From Deltaproteobacteria bacterium (lineage in GTDB: Bacteria; Desulfobacterota_B; Binatia; Bin18), in the NCBI GenBank assembly GCA_012271025.1, contig JAAXHF010000451.1:1-7091 (forward strand): 7,091 nucleotides of DNA. Direction: 5' to 3'. The notes below the pieces were generated by a model. It did no database searches. It was not told the origin of the DNA and was given only the letters and a program-made list of their open reading frames with translations. The position numbers and the translations under genes are program-made. Below are positions 1 through 5,755 of the stretch, one piece after another (the first letter of the stretch is position 1; every line of letters starts with the position of its first letter).

Positions 1-1709
1 TGCACGTTGTTCTGACCGCGCAGCGGATGCAGGCCGGTCCCCGGCCGGCCGACCTGCCCGGTCATCAGGGCCAGGGCGATCAGACACCGGGCGTTATCGG
101 TGCCGTGAATGTGCTGTGAGATACCCATGCCCCAGAAGATCATCGAACCCGAGGCGGTGGCGTAGCGGCGGGCCACCTCCCGAATCGTTGCCGCCTCAAT
201 GCCGCAGACGGGGGCCATCTCCTCGGGGCTGAAGCCGGCCACGTTGTGGCGAATCAGCTCAAAGTCTTCGGTCCGCTGTTCGACAAACGCGGTGTTGACC
301 AGGTTCTCTTCGATGATGGTGTAGATCATGGCGTTCAGCAGCGCCACGTCGGTATCGGGCTTGAACTGGAGATAATAGCCGGCGTGACGGGCCAGTTCGG
401 TGCGCCGCGGGTCCATGACAATCAGGGTTTTTCCGGCTTTAGCCGCGTTTTTCATGAAGGTGGCGGCGACCGGATGGTTTTCGGGCGTATTCGAGCCGAT
501 AACGACAATCACCTCGGCCTCGGCCACATCCTCGACCTGATTGGAGACTGCGGCCGAGCCGATGCCTTCGAGCAGGGCGGCCACCGACGAGGCGTGGCAC
601 AGGCGTGTGCAGTGATCGACATTATTGGTGCCGAAGCCGGTCCGGACCAGCTTCTGAAACAGATACGCCTCCTCGTTGCTGCCCTTGGCCGAGCCAAAGC
701 CGGCCAGAGCCTGACCGCCGTGCTGGTCGCGGATCTGTTTCAGGCCGCTGGCAGCCAGGTCGAGGGCTTCGTCCCAGTCGGCCTCGCGAAAGATGTCCCG
801 CCAGCCGTCCGGGTCAAAGCTGACCTCGGCCGACTTGGGTACGCCGGGCTTGCGGATCAGGGGGGTGGTCAAGCGGTGGGGGTGGTTCACATAGTCGAAG
901 CCAAAGCGGCCTTTGACGCACAGCCGTCCGTGGTTGGCCGGCCCATCCCGGCCGGTGACGTACAGAATCCTGTTGTCCTTGACGTGGTAGGTCAGCAGAC
1001 AGCCCACCCCGCAGTAGGGACACACCGAGTCCACGGTCTTGTCCGGCGCGGCGAGCCCCACCTCGCCCGCCGGCATCAGCGCGCCGGTCGGACAGGCCTG
1101 GACGCACTCGCCGCAGCCGACGCACGAGCTGTGGCCCATGGGATCGCCAATATCAAAGACAATTTCGGCCTGGCTGCCGCGCTGGGCATAGCCGATCACG
1201 TCGTTGACCTGCTCCTCGCGGCAGGCGCGCTGGCAGCGGGTACACTGGATGCAGGCGTCAAGATTGACCGCAATCGCCGGGTGGGACACGTCCTGGGTCG
1301 GCTGAACACGGGCCGGGAAGCGGGCTGGACCGATATCCAGTTTGTCCGCCCACAGCTCCAGCTCTGACTCGCGGGTATAGGCGGTGTCGGCCACGTCGGA
1401 GCGGAGCAGTTCCAGGACCATTTTTTGCGAGTGGCGCGCCCGCTCGCTGTGACTCGACACCTGCATGCCCTCGGTCGGCGTCCGGCAGCACGACGGCGCC
1501 AGCGGTCGCTCGCCGCTGATTTCGACCACGCACGCCCGGCAGTTGCCGTCGGGCCGCAGACCGTCGGTGTAACACAGGTGGGGAATCTCCACCCCGTGCC
1601 GTCGGGCGGCCTGCAGGATGGTTTCGCCGGGCCGGGCGTCGACGCTGCGCCCGTCCAGGCTGAAGGTGGTCAGTCCGGCCTGAGAGCCGTTGGGAGATAC
1701 GCCAGCCAT
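1..1709 (-). CDS. fdhF: Formate dehydrogenase alpha subunit, NAD-linked Mo/W type (partial, C-terminus beyond window)
   Basis: This is the catalytic subunit of a soluble NAD+-dependent formate dehydrogenase (FdsA/Fdh1A/FdhF family), oxidising formate to CO2 at a bis-pterin Mo or W centre in the cytoplasm. I translated it from the ATG at 1709: 569 open codons with no stop before the window edge, roughly the N-terminal 60% of the family. A NuoG-like [2Fe-2S] domain has C46, C57, C60 and C74. Two [4Fe-4S] clusters follow (C153/156/159/163 and C196/199/202/206), then the molybdopterin-domain cluster (C230, C233, C237, C264) with the conserved K266. The active-site segment DHCTRLCHASS places C371-H372 where E. 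coli FdhF has Sec140-His141, so this is a cysteine enzyme. HPLRGQNNV at the edge is also typical. There are no cysteines between residues 76 and 152, so the extra His/Cys (N5-type) cluster of longer homologues appears absent. The start has AGGAG at 1722-1718, eight bases upstream, and overlaps the beta-gene stop as TAATG. Confidence 0.95.
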   Translation of the reverse strand, partial: MAGVSPNGSQAGLTTFSLDGRSVDARPGETILQAARRHGVEIPHLCYTDGLRPDGNCRACVVEISGERPLAPSCCRTPTEGMQVSSHSERARHSQKMVLELLRSDVADTAYTRESELELWADKLDIGPARFPARVQPTQDVSHPAIAVNLDACIQCTRCQRACREEQVNDVIGYAQRGSQAEIVFDIGDPMGHSSCVGCGECVQACPTGALMPAGEVGLAAPDKTVDSVCPYCGVGCLLTYHVKDNRILYVTGRDGPANHGRLCVKGRFGFDYVNHPHRLTTPLIRKPGVPKSAEVSFDPDGWRDIFREADWDEALDLAASGLKQIRDQHGGQALAGFGSAKGSNEEAYLFQKLVRTGFGTNNVDHCTRLCHASSVAALLEGIGSAAVSNQVEDVAEAEVIVVIGSNTPENHPVAATFMKNAAKAGKTLIVMDPRRTELARHAGYYLQFKPDTDVALLNAMIYTIIEENLVNTAFVEQRTEDFELIRHNVAGFSPEEMAPVCGIEAATIREVARRYATASGSMIFWGMGISQHIHGTDNARCLIALALMTGQVGRPGTGLHPLRGQNNV

Positions 1710-3388
1710 TAGGAAAGCTCCTGTGGAAAGTATTTGATCACGCTGCGTAAAGGGTTGGGCGCGGCCTGACCCAGCCCGCAGATGGACGCGTCGCCCATGA
1801 CCTGGGCGAGGTCTTCCAGCAGGCCGGTGTCCCAGCGGTCCTTGGCCATCAGCCCGGCCGCTTTTGCCGTCCCCACCCGGCACGGCGTACACTTGCCGCA
1901 CGACTCGTGGGAAAAGAAACGCATGGCGTTGAGGGCTGCGGCCTTGGCGCTGTCCTTATCCGACAGGACGATGATGGCGGCCGAACCGATGAAACTGCCG
2001 TGGGGCTGGAGGGTGTCGAAATCGAGCGGCTCGTCGGCCAGTGAGGCGGGCAGAATGCCGCCCGACGCCCCGCCCGGGAAGTAGCCGTACAGCTCGTGGC
2101 CGGGCAGCATGCCGCCGCAGTACTCGGCGATCAGCTCACGCAGGGTGATGCCGGCCGGCGCCAGGTGGACGCCGGGCGTGCTGACCCGCCCGCTGACCGA
2201 GAAGGAGCGCAGCCCCTTGCGGCCGTTTCGCCCCTGGCCGGCAAACCAGTCCGGGCCTTTCTCGACAATCTCGCGTACCCAGAACAGCGTCTCAAAATTA
2301 TGCTCCAGGGTCGGTCGTCCAAACAGCCCGACCTCGGCCACATACGGCGGCCGCAGCCGCGGCATACCGCGTTTGCCCTCAATGGATTCGATCATGCCCG
2401 ACTCTTCGCCACAGATATAGGCGCCTGCGCCGCGCCGGACCTGAATGCGGGGCAGGGGGCCGGGCGGGTCGGCCTGCAGGGCGGCGATACTGTCTTTGAT
2501 GATCTGGATGCAGGCCGGGTACTCGTCGCGGATATAGATATAGACCTCGTCAATGCCGACCGCCCAGCAGGCGATCAGCATCCCCTCCAGAAAACGGTGG
2601 GGGTCGCGTTCCATGTAGTAGCGGTCCTTGAAGGTGCCCGGCTCGCCCTCGTCGATGTTGACCGCCAACAGCCGCGGGGCCGGGTAGTCACGGACAATGC
2701 GCCACTTGCGACCGGCCGGAAAACCCGCCCCGCCAAGGCCACGCAGCCCGGCGTCCTCCAGGGCCTGGATGACCGACTCGGGCTCGCGTTCGCCCTGTAC
2801 ACAGGCGCGCAGCAGCCGATAGCCACCGTCTTTTTTATACGCCTGATAATCAATGACCGTGCTCGGGGCGGGACAGGCCGTGGCCCGCCCGCTGACGGCC
2901 TGCTGCACGCGGTCCGGTGTGGCCTGCGCAATCGGGTTCTGGCCGACAATAACGGCCGGGGCGGTCTCACAGCGGCCAACGCACGGCACGCGCTGAACCC
3001 GGACCTCTTCACCCAGGCTGTTTTGCAGAGACGCCAGCAGCGTCTGGGCGCCGGCCAGCTCGCAGCTGACAGAATCGCACACCCGGACGGTCAGCGGCGG
3101 CGGCGGCGTCTCGTTCTCTTTGACCACGTCGAAGTGATGATAAAAGCTGGCCACCTCGTAGACCTCGACCGGCGCCAGCTTCATCTCGTCGGCCAGGGCG
3201 ACCAGATGGGCGGCCGACAGGTGGCCGTAGCGGTCCTGAATCTTGTGCAGATGCTCAATCAGCAGGTCGCGCCTCCGGGGCTCATCGCCGAGCAGGCTTC
3301 GGACCTCGGCCAAAGCCTGGGGCTCGACCGTCCGGCCCTTGGGTCTGGTGCGAAAACCCCGGCGTCTGCGTTGGCTGTTTTTTCCCAT
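1709..3388 (-). CDS. fdsB: NAD-dependent formate dehydrogenase beta subunit, fused NuoE-NuoF diaphorase
   Basis: The protein is 559 aa and takes electrons from the alpha subunit to FMN and NAD+. Residues about 25-165 form a NuoE/FdsG-like thioredoxin-fold domain with the [2Fe-2S] pattern C-x4-C (C104, C109) and C-x3-C (C136, C140). Residues about 175-559 are NuoF/FdsB-like. They carry the NADH-site glycine loop GLGGAGFPAGRKW (217-229), the FMN-site stretch NIDEGEPGTFKDR (244-256), GAYICGEES (322-330), and the N3-type [4Fe-4S] ligands C497, C500, C503 and C537. The architecture resembles the fused beta subunit of Methylobacterium FDH1 (fdh1B) rather than the separate FdsG and FdsB proteins. 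The open frame continues upstream to 3877, but that extension is antisense to the plus-strand membrane protein and looks unlike any domain. I therefore start at the ATG at 3388, just before NuoE homology begins. Its Shine-Dalgarno is weak. The stop overlaps the alpha start by one base, suggesting coupled translation and matched stoichiometry. Confidence 0.93.
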   Translation of the reverse strand: MGKNSQRRRRGFRTRPKGRTVEPQALAEVRSLLGDEPRRRDLLIEHLHKIQDRYGHLSAAHLVALADEMKLAPVEVYEVASFYHHFDVVKENETPPPPLTVRVCDSVSCELAGAQTLLASLQNSLGEEVRVQRVPCVGRCETAPAVIVGQNPIAQATPDRVQQAVSGRATACPAPSTVIDYQAYKKDGGYRLLRACVQGEREPESVIQALEDAGLRGLGGAGFPAGRKWRIVRDYPAPRLLAVNIDEGEPGTFKDRYYMERDPHRFLEGMLIACWAVGIDEVYIYIRDEYPACIQIIKDSIAALQADPPGPLPRIQVRRGAGAYICGEESGMIESIEGKRGMPRLRPPYVAEVGLFGRPTLEHNFETLFWVREIVEKGPDWFAGQGRNGRKGLRSFSVSGRVSTPGVHLAPAGITLRELIAEYCGGMLPGHELYGYFPGGASGGILPASLADEPLDFDTLQPHGSFIGSAAIIVLSDKDSAKAAALNAMRFFSHESCGKCTPCRVGTAKAAGLMAKDRWDTGLLEDLAQVMGDASICGLGQAAPNPLRSVIKYFPQELS

Positions 3389-3403
3389 ACTGGTGTCCGT
3401 CGG

Positions 3404-3418
3404 GCTGAATATTCCAGC
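3404..3418. promoter_or_regulatory. Inverted repeat over the predicted fdh transcription start, possible operator
   Basis: GCTG at 3404-3407 and CAGC at 3415-3418 flank an AT-rich core containing the palindrome GAATATTC (3407-3414). The whole is a near-palindrome of 15 bases in otherwise GC-rich DNA. It lies directly downstream of the proposed -10 box and covers the predicted start point, where a bound repressor would block transcription. Regulation is inferred from position only, and no regulator gene is visible in the window. Confidence 0.25.
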
Positions 3419-3448
3419 ACTATACGGGTTTTGGAGCCGGCTCGACAA
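3419..3448 (-). promoter_or_regulatory. Candidate sigma70-type promoter for the formate dehydrogenase operon
   Basis: On the minus strand, TTGTCG (plus positions 3448-3443) is followed after 18 bases by TATAGT (3424-3419). These match TTGACA in 4 of 6 positions and TATAAT in 5 of 6. Transcription would begin near 3412, giving a leader of about 24 bases before the ATG at 3388. The match is by eye only, and the sigma-factor repertoire of this organism is unknown. Confidence 0.4.
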
Positions 3449-3459
3449 GACGCTGGGAA

Positions 3460-3540
3460 CCGGGATCTTTGTTCTCGATGTCAGCAGCCGGGATCTCCCG
3501 TGAGACGCTCTTGCCGCTCGGTTCTCGGAGACGTTCTCCG
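3460..3540. repeat. Cluster of short direct and inverted repeats in the divergent intergenic region
   Basis: CCGGGATCT occurs at 3460-3468 and 3488-3496, 28 bases apart. The second copy is part of the near-palindrome CGGGATCTCCCG (3489-3500). GTTCTCG occurs at 3471-3477 and 3521-3527. GAGACG-TTCT-like decamers occur at 3502-3511 and 3528-3537. CGGAGA (3526-3531) and TCTCCG (3535-3540) form a perfect 6-bp hairpin with a 3-base loop. These are visible directly. They could be binding sites for a regulator shared by the two divergent transcripts, or chance in GC-rich DNA. Confidence 0.35.
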
Positions 3541-3574
3541 GCCGCCTGTTCTCTTTTTTCTCTCCACAGCGCGT

Positions 3575-3605
3575 TATGCTATAAGGACATGCACGTGGAG
3601 GAGGA
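3575..3605 (+). promoter_or_regulatory. Strong ribosome binding site and weak -10-like sequence before the membrane-protein gene
   Basis: GGAGGAGGA at 3597-3605 lies nine bases before the ATG at 3615 and is the strongest Shine-Dalgarno in the window, so it decides that start. Upstream, TATGCT (3575-3580) and the overlapping TATAAG (3580-3585) resemble a -10 box, preceded by a pyrimidine-rich tract (3549-3563). I see no convincing -35 element. The RBS is secure and the promoter is a guess. Confidence 0.5.
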
Positions 3606-3614
3606 CCCAAGCCT

Positions 3615-3995
3615 ATGGAAAAGCGGGTGTATTTCCTGTTTGGAGACGTGCTGGCCAGCAGCCTGATCGGCGTTCTGGCCGGTCTGGCGGTGTCTGCGGT
3701 GATCGGTCCGAGCTGGCCGATGCTGATCGGCATGCTGGTCGGCATGGCCCTGGGCATGCTGGTCTCACTGCTCAGCCCGATTGTCTTTACGCCCCTGTTC
3801 GGCGCCCACGAGGTGATGATCCCCAGCATGCTGAGCGGCATGTTGTCGGGCATGGTGGTCGGCATGGGGGCGGCCATGCAGCCCCTGAGCGCAGGAACGG
3901 TCAGCGCTCAGGGCGCCCTCATCGGCGTTGGCGTGACCGTCCTGGTCTGGATTGGTAACGCCGTCTTACACGGAGAGCAACCATGGACCTCGTAA
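3615..3995 (+). CDS. Small integral membrane protein with Gly-Met ladder (unknown function)
   Basis: This 126-aa protein is almost entirely hydrophobic, with four likely membrane helices at about residues 10-31, 36-56, 68-89 and 99-116 and short polar ends. I do not recognise a family. Helices 2 and 3 each contain three Gly-Met pairs spaced four residues apart: GMLVGMALGM (39-48) and GMLSGMVVGM (75-84), with a further Met at 88. This stacks glycines as in GxxxG packing motifs and lines up methionines on the same helix face. The gene is the first of the plus-strand set, with a strong RBS at 3597-3605, and its last 13 bases overlap the methyltransferase gene, so the two are probably co-translated. 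A transporter accessory, metal-binding membrane protein or membrane anchor would all be compatible. Coding status is well supported by the RBS, the overlap and the coherent helix pattern. Confidence 0.82.
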   Translation: MEKRVYFLFGDVLASSLIGVLAGLAVSAVIGPSWPMLIGMLVGMALGMLVSLLSPIVFTPLFGAHEVMIPSMLSGMLSGMVVGMGAAMQPLSAGTVSAQGALIGVGVTVLVWIGNAVLHGEQPWTS

Positions 3996-4594
3996 CCAAA
4001 CATAAGTGGGATAACGCCGCCGCCAGCTTCGACTTCATGAATTCATACGGGCCGGAGAAGCGCTGGGGGCCGGTCAAGCGGGAGTTCTTCTCCACCATGC
4101 ACGGCAAGATTCTGTTTCTGGCCGTCGGCACGGGGCTCGACATTCCGTTCTTCCCGCCCAATCAGGATATTGTCGGCATTGATATCAGCGCCAAGATGTT
4201 GGAGCGGGCCAAAGCCCGGGTGGACCGCTATCCGGGCACAATCGAACTCCACGAGATGGACGTACACGACCTGCCGTTTCCCGACGCCAGCTTCGATCAG
4301 GTGTTTACCTCGTGCACCTTCTGCTCGGTGCCCAACCCGGTCAAAGGGCTGGAGACGCTCAGGCGGGTGCTCAAGCCCGGCGGCGAACTGCGCATGTTCG
4401 AGCACACCGGCAGCCGCTATTTCCCGTTTAATGTGCTGCTCAACGTGATGAACACCGTCTCAAAACGCCTCGGGCCTGAGGTCAACCGCGATACCGTCAG
4501 CAACGTGCAGCGAGCCGGCTTTCGGGTGCGGCAGGTGAACCACGTTTTTCTGGACGTGGTCAAGACCATCGTGGCCGAGGCGCCGCAGCACTAG
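3983..4594 (+). CDS. Class I SAM-dependent methyltransferase (UbiE/PmtA/METTL7-like)
   Basis: This 203-aa protein has a Rossmann-type methyltransferase core. The SAM-binding loop is ILFLAVGTGLDIPFFP (43-58), followed by IVGIDISAKMLERAKAR (63-79) with the ribose-binding acidic residue at D67. Next come EMDVHDLPFPDASFDQV (91-107) and the post-motif RRVLKPGGELRMFEH (127-141). The general layout resembles small methyltransferases acting on phospholipid head groups, quinones or thiols, but the substrate cannot be read from sequence. In motif I the usual acidic residue and first glycine of E-x-G-x-G-x-G are replaced by F45 and A47. The segment TSCTFCSVPNP (109-119) has C111 and C114 near the usual active-site face. 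The start has GGAG at 3972-3975, seven bases upstream. It overlaps the membrane-protein gene by 13 bases, and the next gene begins 10 bases after the stop, so all three look co-transcribed. Confidence 0.88.
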   Translation: MDLVTKHKWDNAAASFDFMNSYGPEKRWGPVKREFFSTMHGKILFLAVGTGLDIPFFPPNQDIVGIDISAKMLERAKARVDRYPGTIELHEMDVHDLPFPDASFDQVFTSCTFCSVPNPVKGLETLRRVLKPGGELRMFEHTGSRYFPFNVLLNVMNTVSKRLGPEVNRDTVSNVQRAGFRVRQVNHVFLDVVKTIVAEAPQH

Positions 4595-4604
4595 CGGAGG
4601 GCGT

Positions 4605-5714
4605 ATGGAGAAGAGGCGTACACCGGAGTCTGGCCGACCCTTGGACCGACGCCGGTTTCTCACCAGCCTGGGCGCGGCGGCAATCGGCGCCGCCGGCCTC
4701 GACGGCGGCTGGCCCGGCCGGGCAGTCGCACAGACGCAGACACCTGGACAGACACTTGGAAAGGATCGGCGCATGACACGCTTTGGGATTCAGATCGAAC
4801 CCCAGTTCGGATTTTCGTACCAAGAGGTTGCAAGCCTGGCCACCGACGCCGAACGGCTCGGTTTTGACGCCCTGTGGGTGTCCGACCATCTGTTCTGGGA
4901 TGCCCGTAACGAGCAGCGTAACTGTATGGACGCCTGGACCCTGCTGAGCGCCCTGGCGCCGGTTACCACCCGCCTGCGCCTGGGCACCCTGGTCAGCTGC
5001 AACTCCTACCGCCTGCCGAGTATCCTGGCCAAGGTCGCGGCCAGCTTCGACCATCTGAGCCAGGGGCGGCTGGAGTTCGGCATTGGCGCGGGCTGGAAGG
5101 AGATGGAGTATCGGGCCTACGGCATTCCGTTTCCGTCAATCGGCACCCGACTGGCCCAGCTCGAAGAAGCCGTTCAGCTCATCCAGCTGTTATGGACTCA
5201 GGAGCGGGCGTCGTTCGAGGGCAAACACTACCGGCTTGAGCGGGCGGTGTGCGCGCCCAAGCCGGTCCAGCGGCCGCTCAAGACCTGGATTGGCGGCATG
5301 GGCGAGAAAAAGCTGCTGCGCATGGTGGCCCGCCACGCCGACGGCTGGAACGCCATGCCCGGCGTCGGGGTTGAGGCGATGCAAAAAAAGATGGACGTGC
5401 TACGCCGCCACTGCGACGCGGTCGGGCGCGACTACGCCAGCATCGAAAAGTCGCTGTTCATCCTGTGCTGCGTGGCCGATGATGAGGCGGAACTCAGAGC
5501 CCGGGGGGCGGAGCTGGAAAAAGCCCTGGGCACGACCGATGTCATCAGGGCCGGCCGCAAGGTCGGCACCGCCGGCACGCCCGAGCAGGTGGCCGAGACC
5601 CTGCGCGGATTTCAGGCGCTGGGCTTTGACTATTTTATCGCCATGTTTCCGTATAAGCAGGACGCCGAGATGCTCCAGCGCTTCAGTCAGCAGGTCATGC
5701 CGCTGTTGCGCTGA
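4605..5714 (+). CDS. LLM-class F420-dependent oxidoreductase (Rv1855c-like) with Tat-type leader
   Basis: This is a 369-aa luciferase-like TIM-barrel enzyme, probably using coenzyme F420 for hydride transfer; its substrate is unknown. The barrel starts at MTRFGIQIEPQFGFSY (57-72). It continues with the family signatures AERLGFDALWVSDHLF, RLRLGTLVSCNSYR, GRLEFGIGAGWKEMEYRAYG and PKPVQRPLKTWIGGMGEKK, the pattern of the Rv1855c group. The first 56 residues are extra: D14-R15-R16-R17-F18-L19-T20 fits a twin-arginine motif, a hydrophobic stretch follows, and A40-V41-A42 before Q43 is a likely signal peptidase site. The 4605 start has GGAGG at 4596-4600, only four bases away. A second in-frame ATG at 4773 (Met57), with AAGGA at 4761-4765, would give a 313-aa cytoplasmic form of normal family length. 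FMN use instead of F420 is possible. The gene follows the methyltransferase by 10 bases. Confidence 0.9.
   Translation: MEKRRTPESGRPLDRRRFLTSLGAAAIGAAGLDGGWPGRAVAQTQTPGQTLGKDRRMTRFGIQIEPQFGFSYQEVASLATDAERLGFDALWVSDHLFWDARNEQRNCMDAWTLLSALAPVTTRLRLGTLVSCNSYRLPSILAKVAASFDHLSQGRLEFGIGAGWKEMEYRAYGIPFPSIGTRLAQLEEAVQLIQLLWTQERASFEGKHYRLERAVCAPKPVQRPLKTWIGGMGEKKLLRMVARHADGWNAMPGVGVEAMQKKMDVLRRHCDAVGRDYASIEKSLFILCCVADDEAELRARGAELEKALGTTDVIRAGRKVGTAGTPEQVAETLRGFQALGFDYFIAMFPYKQDAEMLQRFSQQVMPLLR
4761..4775 (+). promoter_or_regulatory. Internal ribosome binding site and alternative ATG of the LLM oxidoreductase
   Basis: AAGGA at 4761-4765 is seven bases before an ATG at 4773-4775, in frame with the upstream start at 4605 (56 codons apart). 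Starting here removes the whole Tat-like leader and begins exactly where conserved barrel sequence begins. Its spacing is better than that of the upstream RBS, so it may be the main or a second start. Confidence 0.45.
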
Positions 5715-5716
5715 GT

Positions 5717-5742
5717 GGGCAAGCACGGGGGCTTGCCCCTGC
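5717..5742 (-). repeat. 26-bp hairpin repeat, copy A (inverted relative to copy B)
   Basis: This copy begins three bases after the oxidoreductase stop. GGGCAAGC (5717-5724) and GCTTGCCC (5731-5738) form a perfect 8-bp stem with a 6-base loop. Read on the minus strand, the 26 bases align without gaps to 6937-6962, with 21 of 26 identical. There is no T-run after the stem, so it is not a standard intrinsic terminator. It may instead stabilise mRNA ends or reduce read-through into the channel gene. It looks like a dispersed intergenic repeat. Confidence 0.6.
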
Positions 5743-5755
5743 GGTTGGATCAATC

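Noticed and set aside
246..1367. Plus-strand open frame of 373 codons
   Set aside because: It is antisense to the formate dehydrogenase alpha gene, whose Fe-S and active-site motifs are clear. It has no domain sense or RBS and is a by-product of high GC.
3469..3666. 65-codon frame starting in the intergenic region
   Set aside because: It runs out of frame into the membrane-protein gene. The GGAGGAGGA site serves the ATG at 3615, and no RBS precedes 3469.
3389..3877. Upstream extension of the fused beta subunit (163 extra codons)
   Set aside because: Its N-terminus is the reverse complement of the Gly-Met membrane protein (Met/Pro/Thr-rich), there is no domain, and the predicted promoter lies inside it. 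The start at 3388 fits the NuoE domain.
2096..3958. Plus-strand open frame of 620 codons
   Set aside because: It is antisense to the NuoE-NuoF fusion, then crosses the intergenic region and overlaps the membrane-protein gene in another frame. The composition is low in sense and there is no recognisable motif.
5717..5745. Intrinsic terminator between the oxidoreductase and the channel gene
   Set aside because: The stem is good, but it is followed by CTGCGG rather than a T-run, so I call it a repeat hairpin only.
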